From: Motacilla alba alba
Taxonomy: Eukaryota > Chordata > Aves > Passeriformes > Motacillidae
Reading direction: 5' to 3'
Length of the DNA: 64,000 bases
Assembly: GCF_015832195.1 (NCBI RefSeq)
Contig: NC_052027.1
Location: forward strand, 4,418,649-4,482,648
Shown here piece after piece: positions 33,946 to 46,970 of this stretch. Every line of letters begins with the position of its first letter. Position 1 is the first letter of the stretch. The notes beneath the pieces were generated by a model. The model had not been told where the DNA came from, made no database searches, and saw only the letters and a list, made by a program, of their open reading frames with translations. Both the position numbers and the translations under genes were made by a program.

Positions 33946-36900
33946 ATGGCTCATTTACAGAAAAACTCCCCAATGCTGGGCTCTTTCATAACACTCGTAC
34001 AAAGCAATTCTGCAGATAATAAATAAAACAAAGGCAGAGGAAAGCTGGGTTGAATTCCGGATGTAATCCTTACTTAGGGCAGGGTGGTACACTAATTCTC
34101 CCAGCTACAAGAACCAGATCTTTTTCCAGGCATGCAGTTTGCTGAGGACTTTTTTTTTCTAATTTTGTCAGGAAACAGTGTTTCCGGTTGCTATCATCAA
34201 AAAAACCCCATGAAATCATCAACAAGAAAAACAGTAGGGAAAATGCAGTAGCTTTGTTCCCCATCAGTGCTCCTTGCTCATCCTCTGTCCTAGGGCACTG
34301 TACATGCTTAACCTGAGCAGGTTTTCATGTCAGCTCTCCAATCTTCTCTGCTTTGGGTTAGCTTAGCAATTGTCTCTCTCAGTATACTTAGTTTTTCTGA
34401 CCCAGCCATAATCAGAATGGGCAGATGAATTTAAAGTTGCTTTTAAGAAATAGTCTCCATCCTAAGGAAAATAAGAAAATGTCTGGGTTTGGGATTTTTT
34501 TTTCATTCTCTGACAAGTTTTGGTTTTAAATGAGTTTTTTTTACCAATATTCTATTTGATCTTTAGTATCTAAAATCCTTTTTCTCAGCTCAACAGACAC
34601 AAGTTATGTGACTGTTTCATACTGATTATTGAAAAGAAAATACCTTGCAAGACATTTGCCTCAGATGGGACTCAAGTCTCTCTCATCTAGCTCACTCCTA
34701 AGGGGTATCTTTTGGCCAAATGAGTTGGGCTAAAACCAGAAAATGAAGTTTTATGGCCCCGAGAGCTTTGATTCCTGTTCATAAATATGGCAGCAGCAAC
34801 ATTTAACATTTTCAATCACTCATTTTCTTGGGAGCTAGGGAAGTATTCAGATATATATTCTTAACCACTGCTGGTTCATTCAAGATTTTTTACAGCGTGC
34901 ATAACTCTCATGGGATAAGGAGTTGGGTAAGTGGCCACAAGGCTTCTGAATTATCACTCCCATGCACAATACATTTTGTTTAAGTTATAACCACATCATT
35001 TAAACTGCTTACTTAAATTATAAAATACTCCCAACCCCAAAACCAATGCATTTGCATTAAGTAACATTAATGTGGGACTGCCTTATGCATTCCAAGATTT
35101 TGTGGTTTCCCAATTAGTCCTCCAGTAACAGAATTACATTATCATAATTTTAAGGTGTTACGAATGTGATATCCAAATTAAAGATCAAATTCCCTATATT
35201 ATGTGTTTCTTCCTTGAGGGCTTACCAACCAAACACAGGCTCTGAAAAAAGGTGTGCTAAAAATGCTTGTTTTCCATACCCAGCCCCTGATTTCAGAGCA
35301 GAGAGGAGTGACTCTGAGAAAGGCAGGTTGTGAACAGCCCTTAGACAAACACTTCACAAGGTTATTTCTGAAGAGCAGGGGAACCTCCAGAAGCAATCTT
35401 TAATTACCAGAAGTTCTCAAGTGGTAAATTTTCAATAATTTCACTAACATCAGCTTATACAACTGAGATTTGCTCAAATTCATTCCTGGCTTGCACACGA
35501 CACCGACGTCTCATGCAAACTAACCCCCAGTGCAAAATCCAAGCCTACGGAAACTGAAGAGTTTCATTTACTTTCCCACTGGAACAAGATGCTGTGACAC
35601 GGAGCTGTACAAGTCAGCCTCCTTCACCTCAAGGTTGGAGAATATTACTGAAACTTTCATCAAACAGAATAATGATTTCCATCTGTAACCTAACTCGTCC
35701 AGTGCCTCTCCCAGTTCCTGGTAACTTACTTTCAAGGCACAGAAACACTGTGAATGTTTGGATTTTTTTGGCTGCTTAGACTTTAAAAGGAAGAGAAAAG
35801 AGCTTGAGTTACCATGTCAGCCCAAAATGGGAGAGGCTAAAGTTCTCAAAAGAGATATAACAAATCACTGAAATGAAATGAAATAAGGTACAGCTGTATG
35901 CTAGAAACAACTCAAACAACAGCTCAAGCTACGCTCACAGCAGAGGTAATTTCAAAATGCTTCCAGTGATGTTCCAACATGGATGTCTTGCACAGGTGAA
36001 AAAGGAAAATTATGTGATCCTTATTCCAGAAACATCACCCATTTCTGCAGTGACATTTCTTGTGCACTGAGGTATTCAGCTCAAAATTTTAGCTAATAAG
36101 ACAGCTTCACTTATCCAAACACTGAACTTCCTCATCTGGACACTCCTTCCTTGCAGCAAAAATATGAAGTAACAAGTACCAGCCTCATTTGACAATCTTT
36201 AATCAGACTTGGCATTAGTTTAAAGATTGATTAGGTATGTAGGACATCAAAGAGTAAACCCCAGAGAATGGAAATGAACAATGGCGTTATTTTCTTACAA
36301 GGGCATTAAGAATAAGTTGTAGCTAGATAATATTTATGACTACTATAAACCCACCTATTTTGCTTACACCTCAAAATATCCCAGAAATATTAATGGACCA
36401 ATACTGAAGAATTTCAGAATGACTATGTCCTTTAATAAAAACAAATGAAACTAAATATTTTCGATTTCTAGGAAGTATAAACACAATGAATAATAAACAC
36501 GATGTTTCATGTCCACTATTTAATTTTAAAAATGGTAGAACCTATAGCAAAGTCTAGATGAAAATGTATGCAAAATTTTAAGTCTAAAATATTCCATTCA
36601 ATTCAATTCCAGAAAAGTAATTTTACTCAAGTTTTTTGTCAAATAGACCTAGAGTTTGCAGACAGCCTAATGCTATCCTATTTCAGTATTTTCGGGGCAA
36701 CTGAAGAAAAATATTCATGCAGGCTTAAAAAAGAATAATGATCATTTAGGCAAATTTATTTTTCTCTCTCTTAGATAGAGAAGGTTCAGCCCAACAGAAT
36801 GTTGAGTTGAGGATCACACAGGCTCTTACAGCTCACTGGAGCATTTATATCAGCAGCTTCAAACAGTCTGGCACTAATACACAGCATTTTTAAGATGGCA

Positions 36901-37750
36901 TGGCTTAAGGGGGGAACACAACTTTGCAGAAGTGCTGGCACCTGAGAAAAATGCCATTGTTTGTTACAAGTTACATTGTTACAAGTTGTCAAAACAAAAT
37001 TGCCATTAGAGAATGATCTTTTGGATGTTTTCCCTGCCAGGTTCCCACAAGTTGATTTGAACTGGTCATTTCCAGCAGGCCCCTATGGATTTGCCCCTGC
37101 GGAGTCTCAAACACAGGCTTTTAATTCAGTAGGCACGTAGAGAAAAAAAAAATGCAGTGTGAAAAATTTATTTTAGACACCTTGCATTTTTCCTTTTATT
37201 GTGTATTAACATTGTCATTAAATATCAATCACTTGGGGTAACCTGCACATTGCAGGAGGTTAACCTGTATTTGAAATGCCAGTCAACAAATCACACGGAC
37301 AAAGCCCCTAAAACATTAACAATAACTCACTGTACAGCTCCTTCCTTTCTTTGCTATTAAGTGATGCATTTCTACAACCCCCAAATCCCCCAGTGCCACC
37401 AGATCTGTATTAAGGGAATCCACACCTTTTACCTTCCCAACAGGATCAGCCTTTAGGTGTGAATTAGGATGAGCAGCCCCAAGCTCTGCCAGCACACGCC
37501 CGGCACAGACATGGACCATGAACCCCATCTCTGCCTCCAGTTAAGTCTAATCCTGACTAAATGTATTCCCCCTCTTCCCTCTCTGCACCAGGACTGAAGA
37601 TGACTCCTGTGGGAAGCCCGGCGGCTGAAGGACCAGGTGCTCACTGCTAGGATAATTATTTTGTAGCTGTCACAACTGGCTGTTAACACTTCTCTCCTGG
37701 CCTCCCAGCCCTGTGCACAGTTGACTGCACTGTTTTATTCTCTTAGATGT
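33946..37750. other. non-coding unique sequence
   Basis: Nearly 4 kb without supported gene. A short (GAAAT)3 run lies near 35871. A minus frame at 37316-37528 (70 codons) has a fairly protein-like composition (hydrophobic and acidic residues evenly mixed) but no family I recognise and no clear splice sites. It is left unannotated. Confidence 0.5.
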
Positions 37751-37765
37751 AATTTTTTTCTCCTT

Positions 37766-37811
37766 TTTTTTTTTTTTTATTTATTTATTTTATTTATTTT
37801 TTTATTTTCAG
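37766..37811 (+). repeat. T-rich / (ATTT)n tract ending in acceptor-like CAG
   Basis: A run of about 16 T residues passes into ATTT units and ends in TTTATTTTCAG at 37811, so the tract has the form of a very strong polypyrimidine tract plus splice acceptor. An open stretch of about 35 codons follows, to a stop at 37916-37918. No donor or polyadenylation signal of quality follows closely. It is most simply a low-complexity tract; an exon is possible but unproven. Confidence 0.75.
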
Positions 37812-37818
37812 TTGATTC

Positions 37819-39148
37819 CTGGCGTACGGCTCTCCATGGTGGGAAATACCAGTTCTTGGAGGGCTGTATATACGATGCTCTTTTAAGACTCAAAAAGCTA
37901 TCCCTGATGGCTGCATGATATTTGAAGATTGTATGAAAATACATATAAGATGAAAAACAGAATACATCTTTTTGTGCATTCAGTTTACCTCAAGGTCAGG
38001 GAAATTTTGCAGGGGAAGCTTTTCATCAGCTCACATGCCTAAACAGGAGACCCAAACCATTTGGCCCTGTAACATCCATAACTTTATTCTCTATGCCATC
38101 AGGAGCACTGGTAATACCAAAGCAGTGATTGGTGTGTTTAATACTGTACTCAGGGTTAATTTTTTGTCAGGTAGCAGACTAAAATTATGTGGTAGTTATC
38201 AGCCAGCTGAAAAAATGAGACATGGACATGAAAAAAAAAAAAAAAAAGGAAAAAAGCAGATACAAAAGGAATATTTAGACAACTAGTGACTCTGAGCAAA
38301 ATTAATTCCACCCAACTCTTAAAATATAGAATATTTTCTTTGCTCTTTTTCCAGAGTTTTCCACACAGAGTTGCATGAATAAGTCAAACTGGCAGCTGCA
38401 ACGTGTAAGCAGAAAGGAGGTCATCAACTTTTGATAGATCCTCTTGTAATCAACAGGTTTTGTGGCGGGTTTTTTTTGAACATGAAGAAATATTGGCTCA
38501 ATTTGCTTTTCAATATAACTCAAGCTTCCTTCAGTTTGGTAGCATAAAAAGGTTTAGCAAATTCAACACTCAGGCAGTGATGGTTCCTGCAATGCCCCAA
38601 CATAATGTCATTAAGTGCTCAACAATGACTTTAAATAAGTAGCTTTTGGAAGTTATATGTCTTTGAAGTTTCATTAATTAGTCATATCATCGGGAATGTA
38701 TGGCTAAAGTAAATTACACTGTTTAAAATATCTACTCTTTCAATGTGAAAAATGAAAGGATCCAGCTACCTTGTCTTTATACTAATGAAGATATTATTAA
38801 TTGGTTTAGCAAAAACATAGATCTAACCATAATGTGCAACAGTTATTAAAGATAATTAACTACAGATCATTGGTTTGAAACATCTAGTCCAAAATGATTT
38901 CTGAAGGGCACATTATTCTATGAGATAAAATAATTAAATTTCTAACAGCTGCATAAGACAACTGTGGCATATCTAGTGTTTTAATTTCTTTTGTTCTATC
39001 CTCATGGTATTCCTCTGTTTTAGATTTTCAAAATGCTACGAGTGTTTCACCGTGAGCAGCCTGTGCAGCGTGGTAGACTGAAATATTTCATGTCTGAGGA
39101 AAAATGATGATTGAAAGAAAAGGATTAAAAATGACAGCGCAGCTAATA
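37819..39148. other. non-coding unique sequence
   Basis: No supported gene. A17 occurs at 38231-38247 without an attached retroposon. 38660-39030 is very AT-rich and of complex composition. The plus frame 37972-38286 (104 codons) ends in poly-Lys from the A tract and is not a gene. Confidence 0.55.
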
Positions 39149-39183
39149 ATACACACACGCACGTGTGCACGTGCACACACATA
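39149..39183. repeat. alternating purine-pyrimidine run with 16-base palindrome
   Basis: Thirty-five bases alternate strictly between purine and pyrimidine (CA/CG/TG mix). They contain the perfect palindrome GTGTGCACGTGCACAC at 39163-39178, which itself contains a CACGTG E-box. Such runs with CG and CA steps are classic Z-DNA-forming or cruciform-prone sequence. It may be just a CA microsatellite with substitutions. Confidence 0.85.
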
Positions 39184-42100
39184 AAGGCAGCTACTCCTCT
39201 TGGAAGGGGAAAAGGAGATGGTAGGAAACCAATGAAACAGAGGGTTAAAAATGTTTCCATTCTAACATTAGCTACACTAGTCCTGCTCAAACTAAAACAG
39301 CACATTTGCAAATTAAAGAAAACCACGACGATGAAGAGATGCCAAATACTTGTAGATTAATTAATAATGGAAGCATACACAGGCACATAAAATTAAGCAA
39401 GAACAGTTAAAAAAAAAAGGGAAAAAAAAAAAGCAACTGAGGAGCTGGAACAGAAGTCTGTTTATTAAAACCCATATGTTCCAGGTCCAGAATTTCTGAG
39501 CTCACATCTGCTCCGGTACCATTCCCAAAAATGTTTGTGGTCAGTATTTATCCTACGTGCCAGTAGTGGGTTCAGCATCAATTTCTTGATCTCTTTTTTT
39601 GATAACCATAACCTACAAATGCTTTCAATAGCCTGGATCTGTATTAATTAGAGCGCTGTTTGCTTACAGCATTAGATCTCTCCCCATGTTTTGTAAGAAA
39701 ACTCGTGTCCCAAAATATTCCTCATTTGCAGCAAATTTAGCTGCTTCAGCAGAGAGTGAGATTTAGACAGGAAAGGCAGGGAGGCAGGAAATAACATAGT
39801 TCAGTCAAGATTAGGTGTGTTGCTTGCTAATGTTGATTTAGCAAAAGAAAGACCAAAAAAAAGGCATTACCCAGTGCCCCAGAATTCATAAAGTGCAAAC
39901 AACAACAGTATGAATTTATTTTGTTTTAATATTCCATATTTGACTTTTATTGTAAGAATTATATTTATTGGGACCAACTGGTTCCTCTGTGGCTTGAGAT
40001 GGTGGGGAAAAAATTATGAGGACGTTGCAGGCTTTAAAAAGAATTTTTAAAAGCCTCTAAAACAGTGGACAAACAGTGGCATCATTTACTTCAGCTCCCA
40101 CACGTTACCCTAATCAGGCATAGGAACTGCAATACTTCTATAAATATAATCTGGGGTAAAAGAGGCTTGCAAAGGTCACCAGTGACAAAAATAATCGGAG
40201 TGTTACATTTTTACACAGAGAAATTTGGAGTCATTTTGAGTGTTCATTGCCACAAGGAAAAATCCTATCCTGCAAATGCCTAAGGAGAGATGAAATACAA
40301 ACAATTTTTGGGTAATTCTGGGGGTTTCTATAACGTACTGTCCACACTGTAGAAATAAGAAACGATGGAATGGTCTCTGAAGCCAATCCCCTCCTGCCTT
40401 CCAGCCCTGGTCAGCACTGGGACTGTGCAGATCCTGAAAGTGCTCCCAAATCAGCACAGCTGCCATGGTGTAAGGGAAAACATGGGAAAATGGGGAAGAA
40501 GGCCCCTCCCCATGTGATGGTTACACCGGGTACACTGCAAGTGGGGAAAACCAGGATGCAGAGGAGCAGAAAACCCTCGAGTGGGAGAGACCTGTCCACG
40601 CTGCCCATGTTTGCAGAACTCTTGCTGCCACCCCAGAAATACACTTTCCCTGAATATTTCTTTTTCTTTTTTTTTTAATTAAATATTCCCAAACTAACAC
40701 ATTTTCCAGTGATCTTAGTCAAAAAGCCTGCAGAGGATTTTAGAAGAAAATGTTACTGTGAAAAGGAAGATTTCCCTTGGCAGAGTCACCCTCACTCTCC
40801 TCACGGCGCTGTTGTGTGAGGTGTGCATTTGCAATCTTAGCTGACCTATTTGTTGATGTATTTTCAGGTAGCCAGATGTCCTGGTACTTTAGGAATTCAG
40901 AAGAAAATGATATTCAACTGTTTGTCCTGGTTTCGATGTGATCAGCCAGCTGGCTATCCACTGCTCCCTTCCAGTCCTCCCTCCCCCACCAAAAGCCTCC
41001 AGGTCACTTGCTGACCCACAGCACATCCCTCCCTACCTTCCAAGATGAACCTGGGGTCCAGCTACATCTGTGCTGAGGCCTCTTGTTGTGTGTCTGGCAC
41101 ACAATGAATGTGAGGCTCTCCAAATGTCAGAGCATGCCAGCTGATGCACATTGAGATTTAGAGCATCACAGATTTCATTGCACAAACAAATGCTCAAGAA
41201 CTTGACAGGGGAGTTGCCGCCTTTGCAAGGGAAGGAAAACTTGCCAAGGGTGATTTAGCTACAGGTTAGGAGAGCGCTGAGGAGAGGAGTAATGAGGAAG
41301 GCTAGCCAAGCGCTGGGTGTTGGGGGAAACAGAAACACAATCAATCAGCCTGCAGCCAGGTGGATCTCCTGTCTCACCCTCCAGGTGCTCCAGCTTGTTT
41401 GAATTCCTACTCCCAGAGGAAGAAATGCCCCAATCCTACTGCCAGCTGCCAGAAAGTTCTTCCACCAAAACAAGTTCACCCCGCCAGTAGTGTGCTGTGC
41501 CTTGCAAGCACAGGCATCTCATCTGCACCTGAGCGTGATGGCAAAATTCAATCAAAAGATCTTCCTTGAGAATCATTTCCTTCATCAGGGAAACCGTTTG
41601 CTCAGGCTGAATGATTCACATCCCCAAGTAATGCACCAGTCCAACATATCCCAATGAAATTCATGCTCCTCTCTGCTCCCTCTACACCCTCCAGCCTTTC
41701 CATCACTGTCCTTCACACCAGTACTCCCAGTCCACACATCCCCCCACCCCTCGCACATGGTTTGGCTGTTGGCACCTGGAATCCCCAATATTGCCCCAGA
41801 ACCTCTGCTTGCCAGAGGAGCATCTCAATGCCTGAGCTGGAGCAAAGAGGGGAGCACAACCCTGGCTTTCTTGAAGTTTGTGGCCTCCCAGCAGCTGTTC
41901 TTGTGAGCAGAACACAGGGTTTAGCAGCCCCATTCTGCTGCAAGGTATCACCTTTGGAGACCAGAGAGAAGTAGCGACAAAGATGGGAAGATGCCTGTTG
42001 AAACATTCTGGGCTTCAGGCAGGTATTAGCCCCTCTTATTAGCCCCTGTGCCTCTACAGCTTCCTCTGCCAGAGGGTTAAACTCAAGAAAATATGGTCTG

Positions 42101-42780
42101 GGAAGAGCAAAGTCCTGTTTTCTACAAAGGAAAGGAACAGCTGCTGAATACCTGGGATAGCAAATGTCAACGGGGCTCCATTAATGTTCATTCCACAAAA
42201 GGTCTGGATTTCCCTTCCCCTCAGTTGTATAACTCTAATTTCACTGACTACAGTGATTCCACCAGTCTAATTAGGCCCCCAGATAATAGCCAAAGTACTT
42301 ATTATGTTATCTTTTCACTGTTTTTATATTATACACATTTGTCTGTTAAATATAATGATACGATTTTGCAGATTTACAAACTTCAGTTGCCAACCCACTT
42401 AAACATCACAAGCTACCTGCCACTGGTCTGGTATGTTCTCTATTTACAGCAGGCCCAAATGTTTGTTTTATGCTGTCAATGAAGAGAAACTGTTTGGGGG
42501 GGAAAAAAAAATAATTGAACATCAGCCACTGAACCAGCAGGAACGGAAAATATTTCCATGAAAGGGAATCCAACAGGACCAGCGATCTGTAGGGTAACTA
42601 TTCTCAGTGTGAGGAGGAAGAGTGAGCCAAGTGCAGAAGCCAGGCTTATTTCCTCTCTCTCCATAGCATGTCCCATCCCAGCACTTTCTGGAAGCAGGGT
42701 ACACGAAGTTCCTAGGAACGGCCATACTATTCCACCCCCTGCCAGGAAACTATTTATTTTAACAGCCACAGAATCTTTTC
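39184..42780. other. non-coding unique sequence
   Basis: No supported gene. T-rich tract near 40660-40677. From about 40370 on, base composition shifts to GC-richer DNA, and overlapping frames appear on both strands (up to 106 codons near 41654-41974, 129 codons at 42093-42482), none recognisable. The words at 40925-40937 ('gtcctggtttcg') recall the beginning of a common bird LTR family, but the following bases do not continue the match. Confidence 0.5.
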
Positions 42781-42935
42781 ATTGTGTTTCTGGTCTAAAC
42801 AGTTGGCCGGGCAGGCGGGAGAGGTACAGCTGCTCCTTTACTGGGAACTGTGGGAGCAGGAGAGGAGGTGTCAGGAAGGAGCAACGCGCCCCGGCGCTCT
42901 GCCCTCCTCCCCTGGCCTCCGCCAACCACACATAA
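42781..42935. other. short GC-richer, CpG-retaining patch
   Basis: About seven CpGs survive in this stretch, including ACGCG and CCGGCGC words at 42884-42898. It is too short for a classical CpG island and no promoter element or gene start is visible. It may be a regulatory element or simply GC-rich DNA. Confidence 0.35.
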
Positions 42936-45900
42936 ACAAAGTTACTAAAACAAAGGAACAACAGTGAGTTCCTAGGTTGAAAATAGCCCTACACTCATTC
43001 AGGAAAAATTCCTGCTGGGATTGCTGATGGATGGCACTGCTGTTGATGGGGGGGGGTTGCTTATCCCCAGGGCAGCTGAGCATCTCCCCCTGGAGCCCCA
43101 CGGCTCTCCCAGAATTGGTGCCTAAACCTTCTTTCCAAAACAGTTTCTGATGTCCATGGCTTCTGCACTGCTGCTGGAGGAATTATCCAGCAATATACTG
43201 TATGATAAGGTGTCTGAGTTGACGTGATTTCAGAATTTAGGGAAAAAAGTAACAAAAAGTAGCAGCAGTGAAAATCAGAAAATCAACACTTCCTCTCTGA
43301 TTATCCACGAGTTCTGCCTTGCCTGCCAACAGACTTGCAGGTGTCATTACACCTTCCTGATTAAAGCAAGGATACCACCATCCTGTTGTCCAAAATTTAA
43401 ATTTAGATCATGAATTTTACACTGGCTGGGATGAAGAAAAGAATGCATTGCCTAAATAATATTCCAAAGATGCTATTTTCCCCTTGGACTTCAAAGAGGT
43501 GGGGTGGATAAGCTCTCTTTTCCTCATATCTGTCTTTCAGAGGAATATTATCAGATGTAATTTTAACAAATGTTTGTCATTTATTCACAGAGTCACAGTG
43601 ACACCTCTGTTTCTAAAACTGCACCTTACACCTCTTACTGGGTGTCGTTCCTAATTTGGGTGGGTTTAGTTCCCAGAAATAAATGGGGCTGGGAGAACCC
43701 ATTTACAAGGGGTGTCTGCTTCCCATGGCATTCCCTAGCACCATCCTGTTCCTGTGCCCATCCCTGACCCCTCTGGGCACCATCCCCAGAGATAAAGAGC
43801 AAGCCCAGGGAGATGCTTCAGCCAAGGAGTCTCCCACTGGTCAAAGGACAGAAGAAAGGGATGTTTGCATCTGTGTTGCATGAGCTCAGACTGCCATAAA
43901 AGACATTACTTAAAAGCCTGAGAGATTTTATTTATTTTAAATTGAAAGCAAACAAAGCAAACATTACTTAACCGTGCCTGTTTTCCCAGTATCCCTCTAG
44001 ACTTGCTGAGGGACCCTGGAACTATGGCAGGCATTTTATCTTTCCCTCTTCTAAATAGCAAGTTAAAAATTAACTGCTTCATCTTCACATTGCTCACTCC
44101 TTAAGTAGTTTAAACTTACTTTTAACTGTTACATGCCAACAAAACAGGTTGCTTAATTGATTTGACCTTTCACAGTATTTTTTAATTTTCAATCTTAGTT
44201 TCATTGTTCCATCTGGCACTTTAAAACGGCATCTGGTTAACTGTACTTAACCAGCTGATCACTGTACAGTTATTTTTAAATGTAATGTATGCTTAAACAG
44301 ATGTTATTTTTATAGATGTAGATCTAAACTGCACTTGTATACGTGCTATGTCTGCATAAGCTCTTTCTGCAATTCAAATGTTGACACCAAAAATTACAAG
44401 CCAGAATGCTTATGAACTTCACTATTATGTTACTGCACTTTTTTGCAGCTTGTTAGGTAAACATCAATTCAGTTCTTTTTTCTCTGTTCATTGCACATAA
44501 ATAAAACATTAGCGTTTAGTTTATAAAGTGATGAACACTTTGCTGTGTTGGATTTAGCTTTATAAATACAACTGCTGTCAGCAAGAAAAAAAAGGATTTA
44601 TTGAATAAATAATAAGAAAGCTAGAGGAAAATAAAAGTGTATATATATTATGCAAAACACTGTGTCTGTCCACAGGTCATATAAGGGTCTTATAGAATCA
44701 TAGATATCCCATGTGAGAATGTTTAATAACGGCGCATTTTTGCAAGATACACTTTGTCTCCTGAAGCAAGAGCCGATTGGCAAAACACTGTCCAACTCTG
44801 ATGGCTGTAATTTTTAGCAACAACTGGGGGCTCCAGTTTTCATTAGCATGGAGAGCCCAAATTCAAAGGCCCTGTGAAGTCAGGAGTTCTACAGAAGCAA
44901 TAAAAATGAAGAGTAAGATATGACTAGTCTAACCAACTAGCACTGGCAATCTATTAAATAAATACAGCTATATCATAGTTACTAAATTTTACTGAATAAT
45001 GCCTTTTTTTGCAGTTGCAAGTGAATTCATTGCAATAAAATCATTCACTAAGACTAAGACCTCATTCTTCCAAACACCCAACTGAAATCAGTCTTAATTA
45101 CCAGGACTTTAACACAGGTTAGTCAGAATACATATTTTTTCCATTCATTCAACATCTATCATTTCCTTACTTAATGTCAATTTTTGAATCCATGTATTCC
45201 TTAGATTGGTCTGAGAAGCATGAAATATACTATATAATCACCCAATCTTAAAAACTCAGCTTGATTTTTAGATCAGCAAATAGAAAAAGTTTTCCAGTCA
45301 GGCCACTGATTTTTCCCCCCCGCCCAGGGAATAACAAGTTCTGCAATATCTAATACATTTTCTCTGAAACAACTTAAAATGCAATATCAAAAATAATTTG
45401 GGCAATAGGCAAGGGCGTGTGTTACTGTGCACAAAGGAAGTGGTCGCGGCATTGAATATTTCACAGAGAACTTTAAAGTATCATTCTCAAGGTTAAAAAT
45501 TGCTGTTATACATAATACCTCAGTAATTGATAGACATTTTCTCTCTCCAGAGCCCATTTTCTGTGAAAAACACCACATAACATCTGTTCATAAACAGTCC
45601 TTCTGTGAGAACACTGACACAGGTCTTGAGCTTCTACTGGCTCAATTCCCCTGCCATACACAGATGGCACGAGGTATTTATACAGCTGAATTCTTTGTAA
45701 TACAAGCTCAACTATATCTTCAGGTAAGACTGTGGGCAAACATGTGCTAGTACTATTCTGCTGACTTACCTCAAGTCATTTAAACAGTTCCCTCTGACAC
45801 AAAGACAAATTGTGTTGTGCCATTCTGCAAGTGTTTTGTTTCAAAATCACCTTCAGCAATCAACACAGAGCTCTGCAGAGATAAGGACATTTTGGGATAT

Positions 45901-46925
45901 AGAAAACCCACTGAGTTTCGTGTTAATGAGCTAACAGTTACATTAAGATTCAAGACTCAAGGCTCTTCTCCTTGATTTTGATGTATCTGTTCTGCTTCCT
46001 TAAAAAAAAAATATTTGTTTTGATGGTATAATACCTTGTTCTTTTGCATGCAAAATGTTAAATAGACAAACTCTGGCATTCAGCTTTCACATACGAGGCA
46101 AGGCAGAGTGTAGGTTACCCACAGTTTTTTATGTGCTATGCTAGTTATTCCTTCTAAGCAATTCTGAGTGAATAACACTTCATAATACATTCAAAAATTG
46201 CTTTCCTATTTATCTGCACGAAATGATGGAAGGCTTCAGTTGACTTCTGAAGAAATCTAGGTGCCATGGCACCATCTGCCAGACGACATTCTAGTCCTAC
46301 GCACACATATGCCCAGGCTTTGGCTGTGGTCTGTGTACACTTAAGAAATAAAGCACATACGTAGATATTTGCAAGGTGAGAGCCTTGAGAACGAGATGCT
46401 GCAAAAGCAAGGACAGCCTGTTGGTGTTTTGAAATAGGGGGGGAGAGGAATGGTAAAGTAAACTTTACCCAAAATTTCAAATGGACGCTGAAATCTCCTT
46501 CAACTGTTCTTTTCACACCTTGATACCTATTACTGAAGTTACCGAAGCCCATGGTGTTTACAGAGAATATCATCTACATAAAGGTATGGGGGAAAAAAAT
46601 CTGAGTTCTTGACAACAGAAACTTTGGGGGGAAAAGATACTTTAGGTCATTCTTTCAGGCAGAAGTAGTGTATACATGCAGGGGTCTGGCCATCAACAGC
46701 TTCAACTATACATGAATTCTGATTTTATCTGTGGAACATTCATTTAAAAGGTTTTTCTGAAACTATTCATCCTACAGAATAAACCAGAATGCACTTTCCC
46801 TGGTTGGGGGAAGCATGGGGTGAGTTTCAAGACACCTGTGTCTCTGCTGGCCAGGTGATCCCACAATGGTAGGGTTCACCAAGTACAAGAAGGGTAGAAC
46901 AGTAGTGCTAGAGAAGAGCAGCAAA
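42936..46925. other. non-coding unique sequence
   Basis: About 4 kb without supported gene. G9 homopolymer at 43048-43056. The AT-rich complex stretch 44150-44580 includes the inverted word GGTTAACTGTACTTAACC and has the appearance of a possible conserved element. The words at 44692-44706 ('atagaatcatagata') recall a reversed CR1 tail, but no CR1 body adjoins it. Confidence 0.5.
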
Positions 46926-46970
46926 GCTCCTGTTGAGTGTAGTGGGACTGGGGAACCCTCCAACAGGAGC
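46926..46970. repeat. inverted repeat, 10-base perfect arms
   Basis: GCTCCTGTTG at 46926-46935 is perfectly complementary to CAACAGGAGC at 46961-46970, with a 25-base loop. A hairpin is possible in single-stranded DNA or RNA. There is no U-tract, gene end or RNA family context, so no role is assigned. Confidence 0.7.

Noticed and set aside
38231..38247. Poly(A) tail of a processed gene copy
   Set aside because: No gene-like or SINE-like body precedes the A17 run, and no target-site duplication is seen.
40922..41000. Start of a bird LTR element (gtcctggtttcg)
   Set aside because: Only the first dozen bases recall the LTR family; the next bases diverge and no LTR end, target duplication or internal retroviral region is visible.
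42781..42935. CpG island promoter
   Set aside because: Only about seven CpGs in 155 bases, no transcription start signals and no adjoining exon; too short for an island.
44688..44712. Reverse-oriented CR1 tail (atagaatcatagata)
   Set aside because: The following sequence does not continue into the reversed CR1 3' blocks.
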